A DNA stretch of 64,000 nt from Lamellibrachia columna (GCA_963662155.1 OY759271.1:17996728-18060727), one strand, 5' to 3'; shown: positions 1 through 11,736, counted from the first letter of the stretch. Notes: a model not told the origin generated them from the sequence alone. A program made the numbers and translations.

Positions 1-174
1 CTCTGTGTCGAACCCGCACGTACGTTAATCATATGTTGCCTACGAGGAAGTAAGACTTAACCTTAACGACAAACGCAACCGTTGTTGGCGCCGTTTCATT
101 ATATTCCCCTTTTAAGTTACTGCGCTTTTGTCTACAAAATTGCCTCTTATTAATTTGGTGCAATTATGACTGAT

Positions 175-260
175 GTGCATGATTTAATTTACGTCAACAA
201 AGCATAGACCGTAATAAGTGCATGATTTAATTTACATCAACAAAGCAAAGATCGTAATAA
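175..260. repeat. Two-copy 43-bp tandem duplication
   Basis: A segment beginning GTGCATGATTTAATTTAC at 175 recurs at 218 with a few mismatches, so the period is 43 bp. It lies in otherwise featureless AT-rich DNA. No gene is visible in 1-1700 apart from the repeat fragment near 850-955. Confidence 0.75.
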
Positions 261-842
261 GTTGTTATTCTCACATGTCGTCTCAGTTTCTGGCCAACGC
301 GAACAACCGAATTGTATAATGCTATTGTACTCAGCTTCAGGCGTGCACTCAATATTGCATTTCAGTTAATTTGACCCAGTCTGAGACCAGATGACAGTGT
401 TATTAAATCCAGGACGTTTGTAGACAATGTCCACTGGGGGTCAGGACGCGAGTTTTAGAATGGGCATTTTATTTATTGTTTAAATTATATATAGCTATTA
501 CGAAAGCGTTATCTGAGAATCATTGGGTAAGAAACACTGTCGTGTAGCATATAAACACAGTTGTTTACTATTGGTCGATAGGATATTTGTATCCACTTTT
601 TGAAAAGTAAAATGATTCTCAAATTATTGATCCGAACTGGGGAATTCTGAGCCTACTGCGACAGACGATTTTTGAAATAAGCAGAAAATGTGTGTGGCTA
701 ATGTAACTGAACACGGAGAAACAGACAGCGCGAGACCACGCGTCCTCTGATTCAGATGACTCGAGTCCAAGTCATTTCAGAAATGGTTTCGCGTGCAGAT
801 CACCATTATGTTGAGACCTTGCTCCCAGTGTAAGTTAATTAA

Positions 843-960
843 TTGACTAAATCGCCATGGAAATGCCATTTGTGATGCCCTTTTTATCCACTGAAAGTGC
901 CCTTTCGGGACATTTCGTTGGTGGAAATTCACAATAGAACGCCCCGACCATGACAGTTGC
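843..960 (+). mobile_element. Fragment sharing the 3' tail of the CR1-like LINE
   Basis: The stretch with AAGTGCCCTTTCGGGACATT followed by a TGGTGGAAATT block matches, in reverse orientation, the segment at about 29206-29265 just past the 3' end of the CR1-like element on the minus strand. Both continue to a CGACCATGA block. I read this as a 5'-truncated tail copy or a shared untranslated repeat. No coding sequence is retained. Confidence 0.5.
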
Positions 961-1726
961 GTGAGGAACACTAGACTATAAGGTAAGATGGGGACAAATC
1001 AGAAGTACTCGGGAGTGGGTAAATGCTAGGCCTGGGGCATACACGATATAAAATTCCTGATTAAAGCTTCATCAATTAAAACCAATTAAGATAACTTTGA
1101 ATGTACTGAAATGTGTACACACACCATATGTTTACTTTCTAGATATTATTAGTTTATGTAAAGATACTATAAGGTACAAAACTTAAAATGCCGTGAGTAG
1201 AGAGCTGCGTGACAACTATACTGGTAACTGAGTAGATAACATCAAAACTTGAAACACTACTAACACAGACCTGTGTGGTCGTATTTCTTCTGTCGAACAC
1301 CCGGGTAGCTATTTATAACACCCTACAGCTAAGCTCGGTACTTTGGGGTACCGTACACAGTTAGAGCATGACATGGACGGTCATTCTATAAACCACACAC
1401 TCTAAGAGGAACTTATTTGCGTCCCTGTAACTGAGAGTGTGACACCGTATACAACATCACGATCGTTTGTTGACTAACCACGCAGATATTACATCGCCGA
1501 CATGACAGGTTTATTGGCCGTGAGTTCGGAACGTCGCTGATTTGTACGAGCGATGGGACGTTATTTGGAGCGCCTATCGTTTCACCGCTGGAATGTCGCA
1601 ACACCCGTGTTCGTGTCTTGTTTCATTCGCCAGTTTCAATGATACTTAAGCCGTGTTGGTTTTAACTTAAGGGTCGCTTTAATAAGCTTAGACACCCCAT
1701 TTTTTTAGTTACATAGCGCAACGAAG

Positions 1727-1732
1727 TTTATT
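1727..1732 (-). terminator. Candidate poly(A) signal of Rho gene A
   Basis: TTTATT on the plus strand reads AATAAA on the minus strand, about 610 nt past the Rho A stop codon. Other A/T-rich stretches between 1730 and 2340 could serve instead, so the choice is tentative. Confidence 0.3.
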
Positions 1733-2341
1733 ATTTAATTACTATCAGGAAGCACCAAGGAAATACTATATTGTGTGGAACTTGTGTCGTATTTTCTTCA
1801 GCAGATTCTAATGTTGGACATAACATTTACAAATAATAAGCGCCCTGTACTATTTACCCTGGGACAGATACTCTAACGGAGATGCACTTTACTGTTTAAT
1901 AATATAATAATAACAGCAATAACTGCATCCGACTTCTTTGAAGTATCTCAAAAAGAATATATCATCGAAGAGTATAATAACGTCTATAGCTTAAGCCAAG
2001 AGCGGGATGTATCAATTACTACAGCATTGTCCAAAATACAGTGTATTTTAGTTTTCCGTAAACACCAACACGTTAGCTTAACTCTAATAAATTAGTGTTG
2101 TCATAAGATAATGCCATATAAATAACAATACAGAATTGACAAGACAGTAATGACAAAACATACACATATTATATTACTAAAATAAATATTAGTATGGTTA
2201 GTACAGTAAATAAAAAAATATATAAATCAGTACACGCTGCATTCGCATCACAGGCATAGATCCAAGCGTGATTCACGCAATGACTAGATAAATAGGTTCA
2301 TAAGTTCAACTGCACCGAACTTTACTTGCCCAACTTGTTAA

Positions 2342-2720
2342 TCACAGCAGACGACATACGCCGTGGGTCGGATGTAAATGCCGCGGTTTTGTCAGCGTCA
2401 GTTTCGCGCCAGTTTCAAATATCTCGCGCACGCCGTCTCTCGTTTTCGCAGAGCATTCCATATACGCATGCGCACCGATTATTCGTGCCATTCTTTCCGC
2501 ATCCTCCGTTGTAACGGGTTTGACATTATTTTTGGCCATAGTTTCGAGCGCGGCTGGATCATTTCTCAGGTCACCCTTGTTCCCAACGAGAATGATGGGA
2601 ACTTTCGGGCAAAAGTGAGCTATTTCTGGTGCCCATTTTTCATTGATATTTTCCAGGCTATCCGGGTTGTTAATTGCGAAGCACATAAGCACGACATGAA
2701 CATCAGGGTAAGACAGCGGT
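2342..2720 (-). CDS. Rho A coding exon 3
   Basis: The acceptor TTTCAG lies at 2726-2721. The exon completes the split Arg codon (AG|A) and encodes [14 protein letters not shown] through the CRLL box. It contains the NKxD-type GNKGD and the ECSAKT motif that bind the guanine base. At silent sites it is far more diverged from Rho B exon 3 than the two exon 2 copies are from each other. Confidence 0.95.
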
Positions 2721-2797
2721 CTGAAATGTTGAAAAATACAAACAATTGAAAAAAACCGTCGTTTTGAGGATGTTACAAACACACACACACACACACA

Positions 2798-2837
<40 letters not shown>

Positions 2838-5800
2838 CGTACACACACACACACACACACACACACAAAGCCACATCCTCGGATTTACAGACGGAAAACC
2901 AAATTGACCACAGAGCAATCACCAAGAAATGGAGGAGAGTGCTTCTAGATATCAGAGTGTAAAGAGGAGATGACATTAACTCCGACCACCACCTCCTTGT
3001 GGGTGAATTTAGAATGAAGCTAGCAGCAAAGAAGAAGACGGATAACAAGGTACAAAGAAGGTTTGAGACAAGAAAACTTAAAAATGCTAAAATACGACAG
3101 GAACTGGGAATCTTACTACGGAACAGGTTCAAAGCATGGAAAAAGGGGAAAGCATTGATGAAAAGTGGACAAGATGCAAGAATGCAATTACAGACACATG
3201 TAAACGAGTTCTAGGCTGCCGGGAAGCTAGGAGGAAGGACTGGATTACAGACGACACATGGGAAGCTATTAAGGCAAGGAGGGAGACTAAAATAAAACTC
3301 AGCAAGGCAGCAGATGACACAAGGAAAGAAAAACTGCGGCATACCAGGAAAGAAACAAAACAGTTTAAAAGAAGACAAGGAGGGACAAGAAAACATATGT
3401 CGAAAAACTAGCAAATGAGGGAAGAACAAGAGCACTAGTCACCCTGTCAGGGACAAGCAGGGAAACCTTCTCACTAAGGAATCTCTACAGTTACAACGCT
3501 AGAAAGAACATTTCCAAGAAATCTCGACTAGGCCTCCAACGGATGCAATCCCAGACATTGAGGAAACAACTGAAGACCTTAACATTAATTGTGGTAGGAT
3601 ATCCAAAGAGGCGATTAAGAGAGCCACCAAAAGCTGAAGCTAGGCAAAGCACCTGGAATTGACGATATACTATCCGATGTGTTAAAAGCCGATATTGGTG
3701 CCACCACAGACGTTTTGTATAGCCTGCTAAATGAGACCTGGGATAAAGAGGAAATACCAACTGAGTGGAAGACGGGTATGCTAGTTACAATTCACAAGAA
3801 AAGCAATCTCAGTGAATGTAAGAACTGGAGAGGGATCATGATTATGATATGATATGCATTAGTGAATTACTTCAACATAAACACAATATATGTTATTATA
3901 ATCACTGACATGTGTGTTGTAATCATTATTGCGTTTGCTTCTCTTATCTGTTCTCATTGCTATCACTGAGACCCTTACATTCATGCTCTCAGCATAACTA
4001 TCCGCATAATTAATGTTCTATGTTCTGCCAAATGTGCTCTTTGTATTGTCGCATAATTATCACGTTATCATCGTTATCACTTGTTATCCTACCTCAAACG
4101 TTATTACTTGTTATCCTACCTCAAACGATCGTAGTCCTCCTGTCCCGCCGTGTCCCACAGCGCAAGCTCCACCTGGCGGTTGTCGACATCAATGCTAGCG
4201 ACGTATGTCTCGAAGACGGTCGGCACATAGACCTCCGGGAACTCGTCTCGGCTGAAGACGATCAGCAGACACGTTTTGCCACACTCGCCGTCTCCCACGA
4301 TCACCAACTTCCGTCGCACCTGCGCATCAAACACGACAGTTACGTGATAGATAACGGGTAGTGAGGAAAGGAGAACAAAACAGAAATCGAGGACCCGCAT
4401 CTTTCATCCGGGACTCCTTGGAAAAAAGTAGATCTAAAACGATGAGTTGGGAAAGACGACGATTTTACTTCTGATGTCGTGATAAATAAAGCGTCATTGA
4501 ATATAGGACTAGTCCATGTTTTTGTCGAAGAGCAAAATGTTTTCGAATAGGAAATATACATATTTAGTATTAGCACAATTATGTAATGCACACACTTAAA
4601 TTTGTAGTGGCTGTTTTGGCAGTGTACATTCGTGTCACTTACAAATATTGAGATGACAAGTCAATAACAAACAACGTCTGAGCTCACTCCAGTAGGGCGG
4701 TACAGTGCACCAGACAACGTCTGAGCTCACTCCAGTAGGGCGGTACAGTGCACCAGACAACGTCTGAGCTCACTCCAGTAGGGCGGTACAGTGCACCAGA
4801 CAACGTCTGAGCTCACTCCAGTAGGGCGGTACAGTGCACCAGACAACGTCTGAGCTCACTCCAGTAGGGCGGTACAGTGCACCAGACAACGTCTGAGCTC
4901 ACTCCAGTAGGGCGGTACAGTGCACCAGACAACGTCTGAGCTCACTCCAGTAGGGCGGTACAGTGCACCAGACAACGTCTGAGCTCACTCCAGTAGGGCG
5001 GTACAGTGCACCAGACAACGTCTGAGCTCACTCCAGTAGGGCGGTACAGTGCACCAGACAACGTCTGAGCTCACTCCAGTAGGGCGGTACAGTGCACCAG
5101 ACAACGTCTGAGCTCACTCCAGTAGGGCGGTACAGTGCACCAAACAACGTCTGAGCTCACTCCAGTAGGGCGGTACAGTGCACCAGTTTTGCTTGAAACT
5201 TAATGTGAACATGTTATCTTACATAATGTGAACATGTTATCTTACTTAATGTGAACACGTTATCTTACTTAATGTAAACATGTCTTTATATTCTGGAGTT
5301 GACAAGATGGGCTCGTTTGCATCTTACATTACTCTAACACATATTAAATTAAACATTATGTTTCTCTGACACATAACATACCGTGAACATCCCGCACGGT
5401 AGTAGGCACCGATACATAAATCTCTCGAAATAATCAATAATAAACCGTGCCAAAATGGATATGTTATCGTTAAGTTATTAAGGACAGCTGTAACACAACA
5501 GTGTGGTTCTTTATTTGTGACGTAACAACTGTTGCTACTTTGGGTGTTTCCGGCGCTGGTGTAAAGTCCACGTACAGTAATTGAGTGCAGGCTTGTTCCA
5601 GCAAAAACAAAAACAACGACACTCAGACAATTTCGATGAATCAAGCACCAGGTCGTTGAGTTAGAAAATACGTCGTCTGACTAATATAATTATATCCGGT
5701 TTTATTTTAAAGTGTACCTCCATGGCATTAAGACATTACATTAAGTGCTACTTGCAAAACATTCTCCACGTCCGACTTCTTGACATAACTACATCCTATA

Positions 5801-6306
5801 TGCAAATATACATAATCCGGTGGCTTAGTGAAATTACCACTACTGGGCGGGGAAAGCAAAAATATGTGTTATGAGACTCCTTTAGGGATTATTAATTAAT
5901 TCTAGCCTAGACACTCCACGAACATTACTCTAACACCCCATAATACCCACTAACCCTACTGTAGCACCTCACGATACCCACCACCTTTACTCTAACCTCC
6001 CATGATACCCACCAACCCTAAAACCACTTGGCCCTCCCGTCGGACCATTTTGAAAAATGTAAATGTGTTGTCACAAAAATATTAAACAGGTCGATCACTG
6101 CCATAAACACGGTGAATTATTAACACTAACTGTAACAGTGATAGCTGCGTGATAAAAAAAACCTGTCCATACGCGGTTGTCACACTTGGGCGGTCAAACG
6201 ATAAACAAATTAAGTAATAGATGCGTAAGCGAAACAACATTGTTTCTCTAACAATTACCTTCTCGTGGTAATAATTCCGTCGTCCTTTGCTCACCGTCGG
6301 GGACAT
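2342..6306 (-). CDS. Rho-family small GTPase A (RhoA/B/C-like), 3 coding exons
   Basis: Coding exons on the minus strand are 6306-6259 (16 codons, ATG to GAG-AAG then GTAATT), 4319-4120 (200 bp) and 2720-2342 (stop TGA). Phases join exactly (0, then 2), giving 208 aa. Visible motifs are P-loop GDGECGKT (25-32), switch [10 protein letters not shown], switch [14 protein letters not shown] with the catalytic Gln at 76, GNKGD, ECSAKT and a C-terminal CRLL prenylation box whose final Leu predicts geranylgeranylation. Rho proteins are GTP-dependent switches acting at membranes on actin and contractility. Two features are unusual: Glu replaces RhoA Ala15 and Thr replaces RhoA Asn41. Intron 2 holds a decayed LINE and a CA/GC microsatellite; intron 1 holds a 12-copy 43-bp array. 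The gene runs head-to-head with Rho B at 12522. Exons 2 and 3 are certain by homology; exon 1 rests on phase, ATG and donor fit. Confidence 0.88.
2777..2867. repeat. (CA)n/(CGCA)n microsatellite in Rho A intron 2
   Basis: A run of CA, then ACGC, then CA repeats about 50 bp from the exon 3 acceptor. On the transcribed strand it is a GT/GC tract just upstream of the splice site. It directly abuts the LINE fragment. Confidence 0.95.
2870..3843 (+). pseudogene. Decayed non-LTR retrotransposon (endonuclease end to RT start)
   Basis: Plus-strand translation in shifting frames gives NQIDH-like and KKWRR-like text followed by [16 protein letters not shown], which is the end of an APE-type endonuclease in LINEs. 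Next comes a linker with [12 protein letters not shown], then [18 protein letters not shown] and [18 protein letters not shown], the start of a reverse transcriptase domain. Stops and frameshifts interrupt it at about 2960, 3213 and 3410-3640, and it ends abruptly near 3843 before the catalytic RT motifs. It is inserted antisense in Rho A intron 2. The clade is not certain (RTE/CR1/L2-like). Confidence 0.8.
4081..4127 (-). repeat. 27-bp tandem duplication covering the exon 2 donor of Rho A
   Basis: TTGTTATCCTACCTCAAACG occurs at 4081-4100 and again at 4108-4127. On the minus strand each copy reads CGTTTGAG|GTAGGATAAC, the end of exon 2 plus its 5' splice site. The proximal donor (GT at 4119-4118) keeps the Rho frame. 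The distal one would add 27 nt starting with an in-frame TAG. Confidence 0.85.
4120..4319 (-). CDS. Rho A coding exon 2 (P-loop, switch I, switch II)
   Basis: The acceptor GCGCAG precedes GTGCGACGG, and the donor is GTAGG at 4119. The exon encodes [16 protein letters not shown] through DYDRL plus two bases of an Arg codon. Compared by eye with Rho B exon 2 (13701-13900), it differs at about 14 of 200 positions, 6 of them in the last 11 bases. Only two amino acids differ. Confidence 0.97.
4671..5186. repeat. 43-bp minisatellite, 12 near-identical copies (Rho A intron 1)
   Basis: The unit begins ACAACGTCTGAGCTCACTCC and repeats at exactly 43 bp from 4671 to 5144, with essentially no divergence beyond one G-to-A change. 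Such uniformity implies recent expansion. It sits between coding exons 1 and 2. Three short AATGTGAACATGTTATCTTA repeats follow at about 5202-5275. Confidence 0.97.
5927..6020. repeat. Imperfect repeat, about 33 bp, 3 copies
   Basis: Three diverged copies of a CTCTAAC...CCATGATACCCAC-type unit lie in Rho A intron 1, about 240 bp from exon 1. Confidence 0.5.
6259..6306 (-). CDS. Rho A coding exon 1 (16 codons)
   Basis: Reading the minus strand, ATG at 6306 opens 16 codons ([16 protein letters not shown]) that end at a GTAATT donor in phase 0, exactly the phase exon 2 needs. The upstream 5' leader has a TATATAAA box about 95 nt away. The peptide has no family similarity, so support is structural only. 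It is longer than the roughly 5-residue N-terminus of RhoA. Confidence 0.7.
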
Positions 6307-6398
6307 TGTCAGTTCCTCTGTGGCTTCGAATCTGTCAAAGAGGCTTCTAACAGCGCACAGTACATTGACAGTTTTAAGATCCGGCTTGTCGTATCGCG

Positions 6399-6406
6399 TT
6401 TATATA
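6399..6406 (-). promoter_or_regulatory. TATA box of Rho A
   Basis: On the minus strand TATATAAA lies 93-100 nt upstream of the ATG at 6306. Initiation about 30 nt downstream, near 6370, would give a 5' leader of roughly 65 nt. A second, weaker TATATAC lies at 6572-6578. Confidence 0.5.
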
Positions 6407-6599
6407 CACAAGCAGACCTAAGATTACAGACCCGGATCCCGGACTTCCGAAATTCAGCGGCCCAGTATATTAAACGAGACAGCTGACGCGTTGTTGTCGC
6501 CGTGTTACTGAATGCAAGATGGCCTTATTTTGAAGACCACGACCCGCAGGTCCGAGGGAGAGCGGTTACCGTATATATGCCTACACCCTAATATACAGA

Positions 6600-8565
6600 C
6601 ATTCCGTGTATGAGTGAACTGGAGTAGTCAAACCGCGTACTGTGCTTCTGTTGTCGTCCTTCACCGAACCGGCAGATATACGAACTACTGAATGAATGGC
6701 TTGATAACTCGATTAGCGCCTTGACCCGGTTACACGAACAATCCATTCTTCGTGAAATACGCATGTTTGACAAACTGCATATTCGTCATAGTTCTTGCAC
6801 AACAGAGACGACCCGGAGTATGGAACTTCTCATCGCCATATAGCGATTTTCATTAAATGCTTGTCTTAGAAGCTATTACAATGGACGGATGTTTGAGTTT
6901 TCATCAACGTTCGTCCTTTGGCTGTTAACGTTTCTTTGTAAACCCACAGTCGCGTATCTTTGCCAACGCGTGCTCGATCGGGTTCGAAATCATTCAAACG
7001 ACATATCGACCAAATTTTGCATTCTGCTCACTTGTGATTATTGCTAAGTATCGGTTAGTACGATTCATTCTTTGCTGGCATTGAGATTAGTTAACTATTT
7101 GCGAACTAGGATCAGGTACGCATTGTCGGTGATACACGATATTTTTTCAAATAGCTTGTCAACAAATCTAACTGTAAATGTTAAGTACCAGGTACACAAT
7201 GGGCGTCGACAAATCTAATGTTATACTACGACAACTAAGACGGGAGGACTGCGTAAAGAAGGTGTAAGAAAGGCGGAGGAGGGTGACAAGTAGGGAGAAG
7301 GCTGCCGATAGGGAGACGTGGAATGGTAACAGCTGGGGAGGCACAGCAATAGGCCCCTACGTGAACTAGCCTCAACCCTTTATAATATCCATGGGCCAGG
7401 TGGAATATTGGTACCAAAAATGGAACTAAATAGATTGGTTCTAGTTATTAGGGGTGCCCAAACTATAATAAAAAATGTATGATGGACATTTCAATTCGGT
7501 AGCTTAAGCCGGCTACAAGAAATTTTTACTTTTGTAGACTGGCGCGAATTCTTGAAGAACGAGGCAATAAGCCATAAAGCATATGACCACTTGGAACTTC
7601 ACTTTTGACCCTAAATTACTGCTGGCATTGCTTCTTTGTTTTTTTTACTCATGTATGTGAAAATAGGGTTTTGAATAGGCTCTCAATTGTAAAATTATCT
7701 TGCAGTAATAATGATGACATCCTTCGCAACACTGCAGCGTTCTGGCATTACAACGCGAATAGTTTGAAACTTCCAATTCTACACACATGTACTGATTTAA
7801 AAGGGTGAGTGTGACTTGTGGCAAGCGGCTCGCGTGGCTGCTATGATGCGAATGCACTCAAGTACCCGGATGGTCACCACCAAAAATAAGAGGACGATTC
7901 ACTGTGTATTAGTCCCTGATTCGCTACAGCAGTTGGGATCTTGCAGCTTTATTGACCTTGTATGGCTCCTGTTGGCATTGATCTCAACCCTGATGTTGGC
8001 ATTGATCTCAACCCTGATGTTGGCATTGATCTCAACCCTGATGGAGGGAAACTGGCTGTTGTATCTCCATTCTATTCGCTTGCTCAGTCCATGGTGCTTT
8101 GCATATGATAGGCAAAACTATGCTAGATTTCTGCCTAATGCATATACATTATGGAGAAATGACAAGTTTGCCAGAAGGAAATCCCAGCGTCTATGAGTAC
8201 TTCCAGAATGGGGTGTTTTCAGTTCAGATTGGTGACCACAGCGACCTGTCGAATACCTGTCAGAGGAGACAGTCAACATGGACTGCTGGAGGAACATGGG
8301 GTTCAATCTCAAACCAGGAACAGTTAGCAAGTAACACCTCACTGCCGGGTACCGTTGTACGTGTTTGAAGAATCTGCGTAATATGATCGAGCTAGCTACA
8401 GAGTTTTTGTCAACAATAATATTAATAATTTGCAACCATCATGCATCATAAGGGAAGAGGGTGACGTGGATTCAGTTGTTGACATTCTAGAAAACCAGTG
8501 GACAAAGCCATTCAACCCCAGCCCCTGTGATATTGTAAGCACTGCGAGAGAAATTATTCGCCACT
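6600..8565. other. Intergenic DNA between the divergent Rho genes, no gene seen
   Basis: No ORF here resembles a known family. At 7973-8043 a 24-bp unit (TTGGCATTGATCTCAACCCT core) is repeated about three times. The rest is unique-looking and AT-rich. Confidence 0.5.
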
Positions 8566-8567
8566 GG

Positions 8568-9159
8568 CGCTCTCCCTCTCTCCCTCTTACCTCTCTCCCT
8601 CTCTCCCTCTTACCTCTCTCCCTCTCTCCCTCTTACCTCTCTCCCTCTCTCCCTCTTACCTCTCTCCCTCTTACCTCTCTCCCTCTCTCCGTATCTCCCC
8701 CTCTCCCTCTCTCTCCCTCTCTCTCTCTCTCTTACCTCTCTCCCTCTCTCCCTCTTACCTCTCTCCCTCTCTCCCTCTTACCTCTCTCCCTCTCTCCGTC
8801 TCTTCCCCTCTCCCTCTCTCCCTCTCTCTCTTAGCTCTTTCCCTCTTATCGCTCTCCCTCTCTCCGTCTCTTCCCCTCTCCCTCTCTCCCTCCTCTCCCT
8901 CTTTCTCTTACCTCTTTCCCTCTTACCTCTCTCCCTCTCTCCTTTTACCTCTCTCCCTCTCTCCCTCTCTCCTCTTACCTCTCTTCCTCTTACCTCTCTC
9001 CCTCTCTACCTCTCTCCCTCTTACCGCTCTCCCTTTCTGCCTCTCGCCCTCCTTCCCTCTCTCCCTCTCTCCCTCTCCCCCTCTCTCCCCTTTCTCCCTC
9101 TCTCCCTCTTACCTCTCTCCCTCTCTCCCTCTCTCCCTCTTACCTCTCTCCCTCTCTCT

Positions 9160-9199
<40 letters not shown>

Positions 9200-9292
9200 G
9201 CCCTCCTTCCCTCTCTCCCTCTCCCCCTCTCTCCCCTCTCTCCATCTCTCTCTCTCTCCCTCTCTCTCTCGCTCTCTCTTCCTTCCTCCCTT
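8568..9292. repeat. Polypyrimidine CCCTCT/TTACCTCTCT tract, about 725 bp
   Basis: A nearly pure C/T strand composed of CTCTCC, CTCTCT and TTACCTCTCTCC units, including a pure CT run near 9160-9190. ORFs through it are low-complexity artefacts. Long mirror-like homopyrimidine tracts of this kind can form triplex DNA. Confidence 0.95.
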
Positions 9293-9639
9293 GCAAATGA
9301 ATAACACAATCTTTGTCATCTATTTTGTTTGGGAGAAAAAAATATCTACATTCGGTTGCAAGGCTCATTTGTTTATACGGACAACTCTAGTGTTGGTCAT
9401 ATCTCTACAACAAAATGGAGGTTTAGACGAATGGTGGTGGAAGCAATGGAAGCACCACCTGCTACATTCATAAATATTAGGCCTGCCTGGATTCAGTTGT
9501 CAAACTGATTCCAAAACAAATATTCCTGAGAATGTATGAAACGTCTTGTCATGCGTACACGCGTACACGCGTGCCTAAAGTATGTATTGTTGATGGATAT
9601 ATACATGGAGCGCGCACAAGCAAACACGCACGCGTACAT

Positions 9640-9651
9640 TTCACACACACA

Positions 9652-9682
<31 letters not shown>

Positions 9683-9707
9683 GCGCGCGCACGCACGCAT
9701 GCACCCA

Positions 9708-9766
<59 letters not shown>

Positions 9767-9768
9767 CA
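9640..9768. repeat. (ACGC)n(CA)n microsatellite
   Basis: A compound repeat of CACG, GCGC and CA units. The open frames across it ([13 protein letters not shown]) are repeat translations, not genes. Confidence 0.95.
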
Positions 9769-10099
9769 CACGTACCGCACATATGCAGACACGCACATTC
9801 ACGCACGTACACAGACATGCATGGAGGTATTTTTTTACTATTTGACTTGCGTTATCCAGGTTCGTCCTGCTGCACAGCTGTCGCCGTGAATGGAAGCAGT
9901 GAAACTTTATGCAGCGGACTAAACAATAGCCACATGTGCACGTTTGGCAGCCGGCCGTGATAAACAGTAGCAGTGCGCTAACTCTTCGTCGTGATTCAAC
10001 GGTACCAAAATTAACTAGTTTGATAAAAGTGCAGACTCACTGTGTGCAAGCTATATAAAGTGCTGCAAATGACATTGATATTTATTTATTTAATCATCT

Positions 10100-10245
10100 T
10101 CGGCAGAAACAAGACTTCTGTCGGTCTGTAGCCTGCAGCAGCCGGCGCCAGTTGAGGTGCATTTCCTACAATTTCCCCTCTGCTGGTCTTCTCCATATTC
10201 TTTTTCGTCTTCCTCGTTTTTGTTTTCCTTCGAAGCCCATTCTTA
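10100..10245 (-). pseudogene. LINE reverse transcriptase C-terminal remnant
   Basis: The minus strand reads RMGFEGKQKRGRRKRIWRRP and then an NWRRLLQATD-type end. This matches the RGRPKxTWRR...W..L..AAQDR pattern at the end of many LINE RT proteins. It is a short fragment with a stop, with no upstream RT core in the window. Confidence 0.55.
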
Positions 10246-10630
10246 GGCTATTCTGGTTATATTGTCATCATCCTTTCGCAATACGTGGTCGGAGTCGTCC
10301 TGTTATGGCTGCTTTATTTTCCCATTACGGCTACTTTTTGGAGGAGCAATCAGACTAGTCCCAAACTAGTCCCGTTACGGTTACTTTTGAAAATTAGCCA
10401 GTTATTAGCCAGCCGAAGAGGGGGAGCATTAATTTATTTGTATGTGGTTATTTGTATGTGGTTAAAAGCATGAATGGTTTTACCTAGATCCATGTAACAG
10501 TCAGTGTTGTACATGGCTTCTTTGGAGTAGTGGTTATATTACTTATAAGCTGAGACATTTTTACTATGATCCATTCTATGTTTAGTATTACTGTGAACAC
10601 TGTATCTGTATCTACGTAATATTATTGAAC

Positions 10631-11047
10631 ATGGATGTGGTCGAATTTGCGAAAAGCAAATATGGGAAGCATTCTGCCATATACAGAGGCTACAGGTTCC
10701 GGTGTAGGGTTCTGGGCCAAAAGGCAACAAGTACTGGGTGTGCCAGATATGACATTAAATACAAGTCTTTATGAAGTATATTGGTGAGCATGACCACCCT
10801 CCTTGAAGTTCACAAAACTGGGGAAACATCACCCAACATCTTGGAGTTTCTGGAGGCGATGAGGAGGGAGCAGGCAGCAACAGAGCTGAAACCTGCACAA
10901 CATGATGCAGTCATACCACCACCACAGAAGACGAGGAAGTATCGGATTGTGAACCAGCATCTGGCTCAGTTCAAACAGGGAGTGTGTGACGGGGGAAAAA
11001 ATCTGAGTTTTCTGCTTGCCTCAGGAAACTTACTTAAATTAGAGTGA
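10631..11047 (+). pseudogene. FLYWCH / MULE-type transposon relic
   Basis: From ATG 10631 the translation FAKSKYGKHSAIYRGYRFRC fits the start of a FLYWCH zinc finger, and a +1 frame reading continues with NKYWVCQI (the W-x-C end). After a gap, ORF 10781-11047 contains ILEFLEAMRREQAATELK and PPPQKTRKYRIVNQHLAQFK. This resembles the C-terminal tail after the transposase in MULE-like proteins with FLYWCH fingers (FLxALKKEQALTE...KRRKYRxLNERL). The central transposase domain is missing, so this is an internally deleted, frameshifted relic. Family assignment is from memory of the pattern; a domesticated gene fragment is the alternative. Confidence 0.5.
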
Positions 11048-11057
11048 CATTCACTTG

Positions 11058-11300
11058 TGATTGATGACAGTTACTTGTTGATGTTAGAATGACATGCACT
11101 TGTGATACATGACTTTCATGACTGTTGTTCAATGCATAATGTTGGGCATAATGTAGGGAGTATTTTATACTGAATACTCTGTACAATTAACGTATTCATG
11201 TCTTAATAAAACTAATGCATACACATCATGTATTTTTATGTTGTATACCATCTGACAGTTACTTGTTGATGTTAGAATGACATGCACAAGTAATCCATGT
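11058..11300. repeat. Direct repeat pair, about 36 bp
   Basis: GACAGTTACTTGTTGATGTT followed by AGAATGACATGCAC occurs near 11065 and again near 11251. The intervening and following DNA (to 11730) carries no recognisable gene; a 157-codon minus-strand frame at 11165-11638 has no family features. Confidence 0.7.
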
Positions 11301-11734
11301 TGATTTGTGCAGATAGTTTCAGCAGTTCTTTGTTGGAAATATTTCGTTGCCTGAAAATTCGCATTATGTTTCGAAGGCATTTTGTGTGGAAGGCTGAACG
11401 TTTTATCAGATCTGTTTCCGTCATACGCTGTTGGGGGTAATATGGAAATCTGGGCTGAACAAAATACGCATTTTAATCGCTTGCACTTGCTGAAACTCAT
11501 TATTATTATGCATACAACGAATGCAAGTTCTTGTGCACGTTGAACGAAATAAGTAGCGCTTTCCCAGGCCGCTAAATATAATACGGATGACGAAGGCGTA
11601 AATAAAAGTGTGACAACATTCCTATTAAAACAATGCATGCTTTAATAGTTGTACACTCTTCTTTGCAACCAGCGTATCTTTAGAGTTACAACGATTATAT
11701 ATGTTTATTTTTTAATTCTTGGGAATTAGTCGAA

Positions 11735-11736
<2 letters not shown>

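Noticed and set aside
9021..9368. 115-codon Arg/Glu-rich ORF
   Set aside because: Antisense translation of the polypyrimidine tract.
11165..11638. 157-codon minus-strand ORF
   Set aside because: No motif or family similarity, AT-rich, overlaps a direct repeat and lies beside a transposon relic.
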